A DNA stretch of 64,000 nt from CAZAYY01 sp964489525 (GCA_964489525.1 CAZAYY010000012.1:1-64000); one strand, 5' to 3'; counted from the stretch's first letter, positions 1 to 9,076 are shown. Program-made: numbers and translations. Notes: generated by a model from the letters alone, not told the origin.

Positions 1-1670
1 AGGCCGCACAGGGAGGAGTCGACCATGGTCCAGCCGACATCCTCCAGGCGCTGCACGTCTCCAGGGAGGGAGCCGCCGGCGGCGGCGCGCTCCAGGATTT
101 CGGCCTGGCGCTGGGTGCCCAACTGGCAGGGGTAGCACTTGCCGCACGATTCGTGGGCAAAGAAGCGCCCCAACTGGGCCAGCACGGCACGCAGGTCGCG
201 GGTCTGGTCGAAAACCATCACCACGCCCGACCCTAAAGGCAGCCCGGCGGCGCGTAAATCTTCAAACGTCAGGGGGATATCCAGGTGGGCTGCAGTGGCA
301 AATGCCCCAGCCGCCCCGCCAAACAAAACCGCCTGGATTTCTTCCAGGGGTTGGCCATGATGAAGCCCCCCGGCCATCTCCAGCAGAGCACGCAGGGTGA
401 TCCCGAAGGGCACTTCGTACAGCCCAGGGCGGGCAACATCTCCGGAAAGGCAAAACAGCTTGGTACCGGGGGATTTCTCCGTGCCATACTGGCGAAAAGC
501 GGCCGCGCCCCGGCTGAGGATGAGCGGAACACTGGCCAGGGTTTCGACGTTGTTAATCACCGTGGGCTGGCCAAAAAGGCCGTGGGTGGTGGGGAAGGGT
601 GGTTTCAAACGGGGGAAGCCGCGCTTGCCTTCGATGGATTCAAACAAAGCGGTTTCCTCCCCGCAGATGTACGCCCCAGCGCCCAGACGAATTTCCAAAT
701 CCAACCCCAACCGGACAAACAGGCCGGCCTGGGCGGCTTCGTCCAGCGCGGCCTGCATCACCCCGGCAGCGTAGGGATATTCGCCGCGAATGTAGATGTA
801 TGCTTTGGATGCGCCAATGGCGCGGGCGGCAATGGCCAGGCCTTCGAGCACCCGGTGTGGGTCTTCTTCAAGCAGCACCCGGTCTTTAAACGTGCCGGGT
901 TCAGATTCATCGGCATTACACACCACGTATTTCGGGCTGCCAACGGCTTTGAGCGCGCCTTCCCATTTCACCCCCGTCGGGAATGCCGCCCCACCGCGCC
1001 CCACCAGCCCGGAGGCTTTGACTTCATTCACAATGGCCTGCGGGTCCATGTTGAGGGCGGCCTCGAGCCCGGCATATCCGCCTGAAGCCCGGTATTCGTC
1101 CAGGGTTGTGGGGCGGCCTTTGCCGCAGTTGGCTGTCAGCAGGTTTACGGGGTTATTGGGGTTCTGGAACCCACCCAGGCGGCTGGTTGGGTGGGCATGG
1201 CGCAGCGACCCCCGGGCCGCCGCTTCCACCTGGCCGGGCAGCAGCGGGGCAAACGCCTGTTCGTCCAGCAGCGCCGCCGGGGCATGCTCGCACAGCCCCA
1301 GGCAGGGCGCACGCTCCACCGTGAACTCGCCATCCAGGCTGGTCGCGCCGGGAGCAGTACCAAAGGCCTGGCAGGCAGCCGCCAAAACCTGCTCCCCACC
1401 GGCCAGGGCGCAGGCCGGGTCGGTGCACACCCGCACCATTCGCCGGCCCATCGGCTGGCGGTAGAACATGGCATAGAAATCAATCACCCCATTCACATCT
1501 GCCAGGGGGACGTTCAGGCGGCGGCCAATTTCCGCAGCCACCGGTTCGGCAATATAGCCATACGTTTTTTGCGCCGCATGCAGCACGGGCAGCAGCGCCT
1601 CGCGCCCCGCCCCGTCAGGGATGAGCGCATCCAGCAAAGAAAGATCCAAATTAACTGGCAATGTATTCAT
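1..1670 (-). CDS. NADH-dependent flavoprotein, fused NuoE/NuoF (HoxF-like), 3' end outside window
   Basis: The gene runs off the left edge; 556 codons from its ATG (complement of 1668-1670) are visible with no stop. The N-terminal part (about residues 1-150) is a NuoE-like thioredoxin-fold [2Fe-2S] domain with C82-x4-C87 and C123-x3-C127. The remainder is NuoF-like: GRGGAAFPTG (about 224-233) and GAGAYICGEETAL for FMN/NADH binding, then SCGKCYPC (about 507-514) for a [4Fe-4S] cluster, with SLCGL at the visible end. In known families this module takes electrons from NADH, or delivers them to NAD, for complex I, bidirectional hydrogenases or NAD-linked formate dehydrogenases; partner genes would lie to the left of the window. 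The start overlaps the end of the upstream HTH gene by 20 bp, so the two are probably co-transcribed. Which enzyme it serves cannot be decided here. Confidence 0.9.
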   Translation of the reverse strand, partial: MNTLPVNLDLSLLDALIPDGAGREALLPVLHAAQKTYGYIAEPVAAEIGRRLNVPLADVNGVIDFYAMFYRQPMGRRMVRVCTDPACALAGGEQVLAAACQAFGTAPGATSLDGEFTVERAPCLGLCEHAPAALLDEQAFAPLLPGQVEAAARGSLRHAHPTSRLGGFQNPNNPVNLLTANCGKGRPTTLDEYRASGGYAGLEAALNMDPQAIVNEVKASGLVGRGGAAFPTGVKWEGALKAVGSPKYVVCNADESEPGTFKDRVLLEEDPHRVLEGLAIAARAIGASKAYIYIRGEYPYAAGVMQAALDEAAQAGLFVRLGLDLEIRLGAGAYICGEETALFESIEGKRGFPRLKPPFPTTHGLFGQPTVINNVETLASVPLILSRGAAAFRQYGTEKSPGTKLFCLSGDVARPGLYEVPFGITLRALLEMAGGLHHGQPLEEIQAVLFGGAAGAFATAAHLDIPLTFEDLRAAGLPLGSGVVMVFDQTRDLRAVLAQLGRFFAHESCGKCYPCQLGTQRQAEILERAAAGGSLPGDVQRLEDVGWTMVDSSLCG

Positions 1671-2010
1671 TTTGGCGGGCCCAACCTTCCATGGTGTCTA
1701 CAATTTGCTCGCGCACCTCTTCGGGGAGGGCGTCGTACAGGTCAATCAGCCGTTTGAGCAGCGGGTCAGGCCGCCGCAAACCCAGAATGTCGTACACCTC
1801 CGGGTCGGCCAGTTTTTCGGCAAGCTGGTCCACCAACGCCCCCACCGGCTCGCGGGTGCCGCCCATCCAGGCGCTCAGGGTAGGCCGGGCCACCCCCAGC
1901 CAGGCGGCAAACTGGGATATCGTGCTGGCCTGCCCGCGGCTTAACTGCCATTCCAGGAACTTTCTGTGCAGCCAGCTTCGAAAAGGTGTAAAAACAGCCT
2001 CTTTTTTCAT
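1651..2010 (-). CDS. Small XRE-like helix-turn-helix regulator
   Basis: A 119-residue protein. A helix-turn-helix is visible around residues 30-50 (ISQFAAWLGVARPTLSAWM), resembling Cro/C1-type DNA-binding proteins, followed by an acidic helical C-terminal tail. There are no other domains. It lies directly upstream of the NuoE/NuoF-type gene and overlaps it by 20 bp, so it is probably the first gene of that operon and may control it. An imperfect palindrome sits just upstream of its start codon and could be its own operator. The DNA-binding call is firm; the target is inferred. Confidence 0.8.
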   Translation of the reverse strand: MKKEAVFTPFRSWLHRKFLEWQLSRGQASTISQFAAWLGVARPTLSAWMGGTREPVGALVDQLAEKLADPEVYDILGLRRPDPLLKRLIDLYDALPEEVREQIVDTMEGWARQNEYIAS

Positions 2011-2015
2011 GATTC

Positions 2016-2031
2016 ACCTATATATACAGGT
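2016..2031 (-). promoter_or_regulatory. Candidate operator palindrome upstream of the HTH gene
   Basis: The 16-bp sequence ACCTATATATACAGGT is an imperfect inverted repeat (7 of 8 positions pair) ending 6 bp before the ATG of the HTH gene. Its position over the likely core promoter and leader suits autoregulation. It is AT-rich in the centre, so it may simply contain a TATATA -10 element. Confidence 0.35.
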
Positions 2032-2093
2032 TGTAGCAGTTTAATTTTATTGTAACACATGCAATCGAATGCTGAAATAATCGCTCGCCAGGT

Positions 2094-2251
2094 CAGGAGC
2101 TTCTTAAGGTCAGAAACTCCTGTGAAAGTCCAGCTCCCCGCCCCCTGAATCCCCCGCCCCAGGGCCTGGGACTTTAAAACAATTTTGGGGCTGGCGCAGG
2201 CAGCGAAGCCAGCCTGCGCCAGCCCCAAACCCCGACTTTAAGAAAGGCCTG
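2094..2251. mobile_element. Family A MITE-like repeat, copy 1
   Basis: About 158 bp of non-coding DNA closely similar to the element at 56679-56821. The core is bounded by TTCTTAAGGTC (2101-2111) and GACTTTAAGAA (2234-2244), which are inverted relative to each other with one mismatch. Inside is an 18-bp perfect inverted repeat (2184-2201 with 2212-2229, 10-nt loop). It is flanked by direct repeats CTCGCCAGGT (2084-2093) and CTCGCCCGGT (2252-2261), 9 of 10 identical, as expected for a target-site duplication. It carries no gene, so it would need a transposase in trans. Confidence 0.7.
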
Positions 2252-2301
2252 CTCGCCCGGTGCGCGCAAATAGGGGGCTGTGAAGCCCGATAACAGGCTG
2301 G

Positions 2302-2307
2302 TATAAT
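2302..2307 (+). promoter_or_regulatory. -10 element of the promoter for the 2346 lipoprotein gene
   Basis: A perfect TATAAT lies 38 bp before the ATG. The -35 region 17 bp upstream (TGTGAA) is poor. GAGG at 2335-2338 is a suitable ribosome-binding site. The promoter follows copy 1 of the family A repeat, so the insertion separates this gene from DNA further upstream. Confidence 0.4.
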
Positions 2308-2345
2308 CGCCCCAACACCCCTGGCCTTTCAAACGAGGTAATCGT

Positions 2346-3806
2346 ATGACCACCCCAAAAGCATGGATGATCCTGATGTGGTTTTTTGCTTTCTTGCTCG
2401 CCGCCTGTGGCGCACCGGACGCGCCCCCACCGGAACCCAACCTGGCCCCCACTCAGGCAGCCGCAGCAGCCGCCCCAACCCCCACGCTGCCCCCGGCCAC
2501 ACCAACCGTCGAACCCAGTCCAACGCCCTTGCCACCGCTCAGCCTGGAGGATATTCAGCTTTCGGACCTGGGCTACCTGGCCCGGAAGAGCACACTGGAC
2601 ACCGATTTTCCCAGCGGGCATGTCTTTGCCTGGGTGGAAAACCAAAGCACCCGGACGGTAGGCGGTGCTGAAGTGGTGTTCAGTTATGAAGCAGGCGGCC
2701 AGGAAACCAGCCTGGGCAGTGCTTTCGTGAGCACCATTTATCCCGGCAGCAAAGTTTTTGCCCTACACACCTACCGGGGGATCATCCCGGATAATGCCCA
2801 GGTCACCGCCAGGGTGGTTTCTTTTTATGAGGATGAAAGCGGCGCCAGTGAAATTGTCCTGGAACAAACCGGTGAATACTGGCTGCGCCCCCCCGAACAG
2901 TCCAATTTTGCCATTCTACATGGCACCCTCAGCAATTTAAGCCAGCAGGCGGGCTACCTGAGCGATTTGGTTGCATTGTGGTACAACCCCAACAATGAAC
3001 TGGTACACATCTCCACCCTGGCGAACGGTCCCAAAGAAATCTACCCCGACGGCAAACTTCCTTTTGCAATCGAATTGAATTTCATTACCCTCGCTTCAGA
3101 CAGCGGCGCACCCCTGTCTGACTTTACCCGCTACGAACTGGCCTACCAGACTTTCCCCCTGGATGAATTTAACACCAAGTTCAGCTTTAGCCACGCCTCG
3201 CTGCCTTATCGTTACGGAAATTCAGACCTGGTCTTCGCCTCTGGCGTGGGCACAAACCTGAACGATACCTGGTTAAACCTGGAAGCCTGGTGGGTATTTT
3301 ATGACGACCAAGACCAGGTGATCGGCCTGTTTCAAGCCAGCCGGTTTAACCCCATCACCTTCGCACCCAACGAAACCCGCCCGTTCAGCAGCAACCTGTT
3401 CTACGCCGCAGCCTTACGCCCGAACCAGGCATGGATTGACAGCGTGGCCAGGGCAGAGCTGTTTCACCGGTACTCCTCAGAGGCAGATGCCCTGCTCCCG
3501 CTAGAGGTAACCGGGCAGACCTTCTCCCCGCAAGGCGATGGATATGAGATTACTTTCACGGTCAAAAACCCACATTCAGCAGACATAAAAGAAGTGCAGT
3601 ACCATCTGAGCCTGTCCCGGGATGCAGACAGCGCCCCCCTGGTGGGTTTTGGCGATAGAGTAGCAGCAGGCAATATGGTGGATGTTATCTACGCCAAACC
3701 ACTGGCCGCCGGAGAAAGCTGGCCATTAACATTGTATTTTGAACTACCCGAGGGACTGGACCCGGCCAACCTGCAGTTAACCTTCGTGGCGCGTGGTGTG
3801 CCCTGA
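2346..3806 (+). CDS. Secreted lipoprotein with Pro/Thr-rich linker, function unknown
   Basis: 486 residues. The N-terminus is a lipoprotein signal peptide ending in the lipobox LAAC (Cys about residue 21). A Pro/Ala/Thr-rich linker (about residues 25-60) follows, a common spacer between lipid anchor and folded domain. The rest reads as two or three beta-rich modules in which a strand pair with an acidic or Gly turn is followed by a P-G-x-x-x-P-F-like segment (for example TIYPGSKVFAL and FAPNETRPFSS), recalling FxLYD-type domains. That family link is tentative. It converges on the next gene, ending 16 bp before that gene's stop codon. Surface location is well supported; the role is unknown. 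Confidence 0.8.
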   Translation: MTTPKAWMILMWFFAFLLAACGAPDAPPPEPNLAPTQAAAAAAPTPTLPPATPTVEPSPTPLPPLSLEDIQLSDLGYLARKSTLDTDFPSGHVFAWVENQSTRTVGGAEVVFSYEAGGQETSLGSAFVSTIYPGSKVFALHTYRGIIPDNAQVTARVVSFYEDESGASEIVLEQTGEYWLRPPEQSNFAILHGTLSNLSQQAGYLSDLVALWYNPNNELVHISTLANGPKEIYPDGKLPFAIELNFITLASDSGAPLSDFTRYELAYQTFPLDEFNTKFSFSHASLPYRYGNSDLVFASGVGTNLNDTWLNLEAWWVFYDDQDQVIGLFQASRFNPITFAPNETRPFSSNLFYAAALRPNQAWIDSVARAELFHRYSSEADALLPLEVTGQTFSPQGDGYEITFTVKNPHSADIKEVQYHLSLSRDADSAPLVGFGDRVAAGNMVDVIYAKPLAAGESWPLTLYFELPEGLDPANLQLTFVARGVP

Positions 3807-3822
3807 GCCGCCCCTGGTCACC

Positions 3823-5196
3823 CTAGCGGGTAACGAGCGGCAGGAAAACAAACTCGGTCAGCAGTACCTCTTTTACCCCAAACCAGAACACCGCGCCGCT
3901 GGCTGAGGTGTCGCCCCAGGCGCCTACGGCTAGCATCCCCGGCTGGCTGGCCAGGGTGTAGCCAAAATATTGGTTTGTGTTTCCAGAGGTGTCCACCAGC
4001 CTGTTGAGCAAGGACCAATCTTCACCTGAATTTTGCGAATACACATACACCGCACCCTGGGAATCATTGCTGCCAGTGGTGTCGCCATGCGCACCAACAA
4101 CAGGCAGCCCCCCCACCAGTGCGACCGCGTGGCCAAAATAAGCAAAACTTTGCGGCTCCGGCCGGGAAAATTCTGCAATCTCTTGCCATTCCTCCCGGGC
4201 TGCCGGGCTGCGCTCAAACAGGTAGGCTTTTCCAGAAGAATAAATCGGATACTCTTCCCCTTCTGGCTGAGGAAAAGTATAAAACGGAGACCCTACCAAC
4301 AGCAGGTTGTCCGAATAAGCGATGGAGGAACCAAAATAAGCATTCTTATCCCCCTCGGCAGCATACACCCGTCCGGTGCTGCCCCACTGGTCCACCCCGC
4401 CCTGGTTGCGGTCATGCACATACACTGCACCTTCCTGGAATAAATAGCCCCCTACATCCGCTCTCGGCGTACCCACCAGCAGCAAATCACCATCCGCGAC
4501 CAACGATTCCCCGAACATGTACGGCTTATCAAAGCCATCCGCCGGGAACAACTGCACCCACTCCGACCAGGCCCGGCTGGCCTCTGCCTGGAGTTTAAAT
4601 ACATACACCCGGCCCGCGCTGCGCCCTGGCGCACCCACAAACAAAAAGTCACCCGACCAGGCCAGGCTTTTACCAAAATAATCAAAACGATTCCCATCGC
4701 TGGCGGTTAGCTTTTGAACCAGGCCCCACTGCCCAAGGCCGCCCTGGTCTTTGTCGTAAATATAAACCGCCCCTTGCTGCGTTTCTGTACCCACTTTCTC
4801 CCCATAGGCACCGATGACAATGCGGCTGCCGGAGATGGCAACCGCCGCCCCAAAATAGGCGTAGCCTTCCTGGTTGGGAATCGAAAAACGCCTGACCTGT
4901 GTCCAGGTTGTGCCATCCTGGTTGCGCTCAAACAAATAGGCTGCACCATAAGAAGCATTTTCAGAGGGTGCACCCACCAGCATCCAATCGCCCTCCAGCG
5001 CCACATACTCCCCAAAATGAGCCGATGATACCCGGGGTGAAGACACCAACTTACCCTGGGGAACCACCAAAGTCACAGGGGTAACCAGGGGTTGATCTGC
5101 GGCAGCAAAACCGTGGCGGATCGAGACAGCGCTAAAAAACAGCCCCAACCCCATCAAAGAAACCGCAAACAACAACACAGCAGGGGTTTTCTTCAT
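3823..5196 (-). CDS. Secreted FG-GAP repeat (beta-propeller) protein
   Basis: 457 residues with a cleavable signal peptide (about 1-32, ending near GFAAADQ). About seven repeats follow, each with a Y/F-F-G-x-x-(V/L)-A core and then I-V/L-V-G-(A/S) such as FGAAVAISGSRIVIGAYG. This is the FG-GAP/integrin-alpha-type propeller pattern, used outside the cell for binding rather than catalysis. It has a good ribosome-binding site (AAGGAG 8 nt before ATG). The protein ends FVFLPLVTR, matching the C-terminus of the giant protein at 39.4 kb (IYLPMVVR), a possible shared sorting or anchoring signal. The ligand is unknown. Confidence 0.85.
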   Translation of the reverse strand: MKKTPAVLLFAVSLMGLGLFFSAVSIRHGFAAADQPLVTPVTLVVPQGKLVSSPRVSSAHFGEYVALEGDWMLVGAPSENASYGAAYLFERNQDGTTWTQVRRFSIPNQEGYAYFGAAVAISGSRIVIGAYGEKVGTETQQGAVYIYDKDQGGLGQWGLVQKLTASDGNRFDYFGKSLAWSGDFLFVGAPGRSAGRVYVFKLQAEASRAWSEWVQLFPADGFDKPYMFGESLVADGDLLLVGTPRADVGGYLFQEGAVYVHDRNQGGVDQWGSTGRVYAAEGDKNAYFGSSIAYSDNLLLVGSPFYTFPQPEGEEYPIYSSGKAYLFERSPAAREEWQEIAEFSRPEPQSFAYFGHAVALVGGLPVVGAHGDTTGSNDSQGAVYVYSQNSGEDWSLLNRLVDTSGNTNQYFGYTLASQPGMLAVGAWGDTSASGAVFWFGVKEVLLTEFVFLPLVTR

Positions 5197-5521
5197 ACTG
5201 GAAACTCCTTAATACACCCTGGCAAAGGCCAGCAGCCTGCGCCAAAACGGGCAATGAAAACAGGTTGTGTGGAATAAGCCCATTGTAACGGATTTTATCC
5301 GGATAGAAAACCCGAAATCCAGGATTATCTGCCCGGAAACCATTTCTGGCTTGTGGGAGGCGTGGTTGGACCGCCCCCACTCGGCTGCGCCGGTTTCCCC
5401 CAACTAACCACAACCCACTCCCAACTCTTTGCCGCAAATTCCCCTTAAAAATCCGATACCCAAAACATAATTTTGCCTTACAATTAGCGTATATTCTAAA
5501 CAACCCAGGAAACAAACCACC
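5197..5521. other. Divergent intergenic region
   Basis: 325 bp between two divergent genes. It holds the ribosome-binding site of the FG-GAP gene and the perfect palindrome TATCCGGATA (5296-5305), a possible regulatory site. Several AT-rich stretches occur between 5460 and 5510, upstream of the zinc-ribbon gene, but no convincing -35/-10 pair. No coding or RNA gene was recognised. Confidence 0.4.
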
Positions 5522-6601
5522 ATGGAAGAAAAAGCGCTTGAACTTTGCCCCCACTGCAACCAGCCACTGCCCAAAGAAGAGGACACCTGCCCATCCTGCG
5601 GCGCACCCGTTCGCCCAATGGCCAACCCATTTGCCTCCCTTCCGGACCCGCTGGATGGCACCCTGCCCGAACCACCCCCGACCCCGCCCCAGGCACAACC
5701 TGCTCCAGTGGTGGTACCTTCGTTTGCCCCGGCAAGCCCGTCCACCCCGGCAAAAGCGAAACCCCAGCGGGACGAATCCAGCCGCAACCTGTGGATTGGC
5801 CTGGGAGCGATGGGCTGCCTGGCCGTGGTGGGCTGCATTGCCCTATTTGCGGGCGTGTTTTTACTGATGCGCGACCAAAACCTGGACATCAACAGCCTGC
5901 TCTCCAACCTCGAAAACCAGGCTGTCCAACCCACTCAGTCGGATTTCAGCCGTCCAGGTGATTTTTTTGGAAGCCAGGCCAGCCCCACCCCACCCCCCGC
6001 AGCCACTTTTCCCCCTGCCCCACTCCCCGGGTCGGAAACCATTGTTCTGTATTCGGATTTTTCCAACGATGAACACGGCTGGTATGTGGGCGAAACCGAC
6101 CTTTCAATCCGCGAAGTGCGCAATGAAAAATATGTCTCCACAGTGTTTGACCCCGGCTACTGGGCATGGAGTGATGTTCCCCTGGACGGTGTTTTCCGGG
6201 CGATCTCCTTCGAGGCAGCAGCCGTAGGCAACCCGGCAAACGGCTTTTTGGGGGTGTTATGCCTCTACCAGGATGAAGATAATTATTACTACGCGGCCAT
6301 AGACACCGATTACCAGGAGTATTACCTGGGGCGAGTGGCGGCCGGTTTCGAGCAGGCGGTTCTGCCCGAAGAGTGGATGGATGCCACCGCCCTTGATCCC
6401 GACCCGGCTGCAACCAATCACTACATGCTCATTTGTGACCCACTCGAAATTCGCCTGCTGGTAAACGATGTGGAAGAAATCCGGGTGAGCCTGCCAGCGG
6501 AAGCATCTTACGGCATCATGTCGCTGTTCATTCAAACCTGGAGCGATCTGGAAGGCCAGTATAAGGTCGAAATGGATAACATCACCGTATATTCACCGTA
6601 A
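5522..6601 (+). CDS. Zinc-ribbon membrane protein with extracytoplasmic LamG-like domain
   Basis: 359 residues. The N-terminus carries a zinc ribbon: CPHCNQPL and CPSCGAPV provide two C-x2-C pairs (residues about 10-28). A Pro-rich linker leads to one transmembrane helix (about 95-120). After another Pro-rich stretch, about residues 175-358 form a beta-rich domain with D/F/S-N-D-E-H-G-W-Y and a terminal KVEMDNITVYSP, typical of concanavalin/LamG-like or DUF1080-like folds. The zinc ribbon would face the cytoplasm and the sandwich domain the outside. It is followed after 15 bp by comEC on the same strand. Function is unknown. Confidence 0.75.
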   Translation: MEEKALELCPHCNQPLPKEEDTCPSCGAPVRPMANPFASLPDPLDGTLPEPPPTPPQAQPAPVVVPSFAPASPSTPAKAKPQRDESSRNLWIGLGAMGCLAVVGCIALFAGVFLLMRDQNLDINSLLSNLENQAVQPTQSDFSRPGDFFGSQASPTPPPAATFPPAPLPGSETIVLYSDFSNDEHGWYVGETDLSIREVRNEKYVSTVFDPGYWAWSDVPLDGVFRAISFEAAAVGNPANGFLGVLCLYQDEDNYYYAAIDTDYQEYYLGRVAAGFEQAVLPEEWMDATALDPDPAATNHYMLICDPLEIRLLVNDVEEIRVSLPAEASYGIMSLFIQTWSDLEGQYKVEMDNITVYSP

Positions 6602-6616
6602 CAACAAACGAAGAAA

Positions 6617-9073
6617 ATGGCGCTTGCCTGGCTCTCCCTGGCGTTTTTTACGGGTATCGGGCTGGCTGCCCTGACCCCTTTTGCTGCGGTGTATGGCTAT
6701 GCAGCCAGCATCCTGGCGCTTGGGCTTGCCATTGCAGCCATCTCAGGCGCTGCCCGGTTGAGCCAGGCAGCCCACCAGCTGGCAGCCCACCCAGGGCTTG
6801 CCAGGGTTCAACCCGCCCGGCTCAGTGCTTTTGTTTCTGCTTCAGCCCAGTCCCTTGCCACCCCCTACCTGCCTGCATTTGCCTGCCTGTGCCTGGCTGC
6901 CGCTGGGTTAGGCGCGGGAAGATACCAGGCAAGCTGGCCAGCCCTGGACGCCCCTGGGTTCATCACAGCCCACGCCAACCCCAACCAGGTGGTGTTCGTC
7001 AGCGGTTGGATTGCTGAAGACCCCGAAAGAAGGGATGGCTATACGCAAATCGTCGTCGAGGCCGAATCGATCCGCTCCAATGCCTCTTTTTTCCATACCC
7101 CGGTGCGCGGCAGGCTGCTGGCTTGGGTTAGGACCTCCCCTACGCTGGAATATGGCCAACGGGTCGTTCTCAAAGGAGGCCTGGAAAACGTCCCCAGTTT
7201 CACTGAGTTCAATTACCCCGCCGCCCTCGCCCGTCGAGAAATCTACGCGTATATGTCTTTTCCCGACGTGGGACGCCTGGAGGGCAAAAGCGGTGGCCGT
7301 TGGTTGGCGGCCATCCTCCGTTTGCGCGGCCAGGTTACAGACATGATTTACCGTCTTTTCCCAGACCCGGAAGCCTCACTGCTGGCAGGCATTTTGGTGG
7401 GCGTCGAAACCGGCATCAGCCCCCAGGTGCAGTGGGCCTTTGAACAAACCGGCACAGGCCATATCATCGCCATTTCCGGGTTCAACATCGCCATTGTGGC
7501 CGGGGTGAGCGGTTGGCTGTTCACCCGTGGGCAGCGGCGCGGGCCGGGTCTCCTTGCGGCTGCCCTGGCCGTGGCTGGCTACACCCTGCTTGCCGGGGCT
7601 TCTCCCTCCGTCGTGCGAGCGGCCATCATGGGCATCTTCGGTTTGCTGGCCGCAGTGCTGCGCCTGCGCACCCTCGCCCTGAATGGCCTGCTCATCACCG
7701 CAGCCGGGATGGCCTTCCTCTCCCCCAAGATCATTGGCGATGTCAGCTTTCAACTCTCATTCATGGCCACACTCGGGCTGGTGCTGTATGCCCAACCCCT
7801 GACCGAATTGGTCGAAAAAGCGGCTGCCCGGTTTTCCCCACAAGGTATCTCGCGAACCACAACCCGCCTTATCAGCGAATATTTGCTGATGACCCTGGCC
7901 GCCCAGCTCACGGTGCTGCCTGTAGTTTTCTACCACTTCCGGCGCTTTTCGTTGGTATCCTTCCTGGCCAACCCGCTCATTCTGCCTGCCCAGCCGGTGG
8001 TAATGGCCTTGGGCGGCACAGCAGTTTTAACCGGAATGGTGTGGAATGGGTTGGGGCAAATCCTGGCCTGGTTGGCGTGGGTGCCGCTGGCCTATACTGT
8101 GCGGGTGGTAGAAAGCCTGGCCAACTGGCCGGGTGCTTCTTTTTCGTTGAACAGCCTGCCGTTAACCGCAGTGATTGGATTTTACCTGGCCCTTTTTGGC
8201 CTGACCTTTGCCTGGCCCAGGCTGGAAGGTTTGCGCCAGGCCTTCAACCCGAAGCGCTGGTTTTCTTCTCCGGTTTTTATTGGGGCTGCCCTATTGCTGG
8301 TGGTTTTCGCCTGGCGCATGGCCTGGAGTGCCCCCGATGGCCGGATGCACCTGACATTTTTAGACACAGGCGGTGGGGATGCTGTATTGATTCAAACCCC
8401 GGGGGGCAGATTCGTGCTGGTCAACGGCGGGCCTTCGGGTGTGCTGCTTTCCGATGCGTTGGGGCGGTTGCTGCCACCCCAGCGGCGCCAACTCGACTGG
8501 CTGTTGGTGGCTACTCCACAGCAGGAATCCACAGCAGGGCTTCCAGCGGTTTTAGCGCGGTTTCCGCCAGGGCAGGTCCTGTGGTCTGGGCGCGCCCTGG
8601 CATCCCGTCCGGCGCGAGAGCTGGGGTCAGCCTTACAGGCAGCCCAAATCCCAATCACCGAAGCCCAGGCCGGGCAATCGCTGGACCTGGGAGATGGCGC
8701 AGCCCTGCGTGTACTGGCAGCCGGGCCAGAAGGGGCGATCTTACGGGTCGAATGGGGCAATTTTCAGGCGCTGCTGCCGGTAGGGTTGAGCGTTGAAACC
8801 CTCAAAACCCTACAAAACGACCCGGCACTTACAGAAGTGGATGTACTGCTCCTGGCCGGTGGAGGCAGTGGACCGCTTAACCCACCGGAATGGCTGGCAG
8901 CCCTCAACCCGCAGCTTTGCATTGCCAGTGTAGGCGCAGCCAACCCAGGGGGTTTGCCCCACCCCGAGACGCTAACAGCCCTGAACGGGCGCACGCTTTT
9001 ACGCTCCGACTTAAACGGCCAGGTCGTGGTGAGCACCGACGGGCAAAATATGTGGGTGGAAAGTGAAAAATAA
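6617..9073 (+). CDS. comEC: ComEC/Rec2-type DNA uptake channel with degenerate metallo-beta-lactamase domain
   Basis: 818 residues. ComEC proteins form the inner-membrane channel for single-stranded DNA in natural transformation. Visible parts are N-terminal membrane helices, an OB-like DUF4131 region (about 115-230), the competence domain with GTGHIIAISGFNIAIVAG (about 275-295) and many transmembrane segments up to about residue 570, then a soluble metallo-beta-lactamase-like domain from MHLTFLDTGGGDAVLI (about 576). In most ComEC proteins this last domain has an HxHxDH metal site; here the matching stretch reads ATPQQESTAGLPAV, with no histidines or aspartates. The domain is therefore probably catalytically dead although its fold is kept. 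Gene length is normal and the reading frame intact. It is preceded by the zinc-ribbon gene and ends 3 bp from a convergent gene. Confidence 0.88.
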   Translation: MALAWLSLAFFTGIGLAALTPFAAVYGYAASILALGLAIAAISGAARLSQAAHQLAAHPGLARVQPARLSAFVSASAQSLATPYLPAFACLCLAAAGLGAGRYQASWPALDAPGFITAHANPNQVVFVSGWIAEDPERRDGYTQIVVEAESIRSNASFFHTPVRGRLLAWVRTSPTLEYGQRVVLKGGLENVPSFTEFNYPAALARREIYAYMSFPDVGRLEGKSGGRWLAAILRLRGQVTDMIYRLFPDPEASLLAGILVGVETGISPQVQWAFEQTGTGHIIAISGFNIAIVAGVSGWLFTRGQRRGPGLLAAALAVAGYTLLAGASPSVVRAAIMGIFGLLAAVLRLRTLALNGLLITAAGMAFLSPKIIGDVSFQLSFMATLGLVLYAQPLTELVEKAAARFSPQGISRTTTRLISEYLLMTLAAQLTVLPVVFYHFRRFSLVSFLANPLILPAQPVVMALGGTAVLTGMVWNGLGQILAWLAWVPLAYTVRVVESLANWPGASFSLNSLPLTAVIGFYLALFGLTFAWPRLEGLRQAFNPKRWFSSPVFIGAALLLVVFAWRMAWSAPDGRMHLTFLDTGGGDAVLIQTPGGRFVLVNGGPSGVLLSDALGRLLPPQRRQLDWLLVATPQQESTAGLPAVLARFPPGQVLWSGRALASRPARELGSALQAAQIPITEAQAGQSLDLGDGAALRVLAAGPEGAILRVEWGNFQALLPVGLSVETLKTLQNDPALTEVDVLLLAGGGSGPLNPPEWLAALNPQLCIASVGAANPGGLPHPETLTALNGRTLLRSDLNGQVVVSTDGQNMWVESEK

Positions 9074-9076
9074 AAC

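Noticed and set aside
2259..2271. A further piece of family B (GGTGCGCGCAAAT)
   Set aside because: Only 13 bp match, next to the family A insertion; too short to claim a copy.
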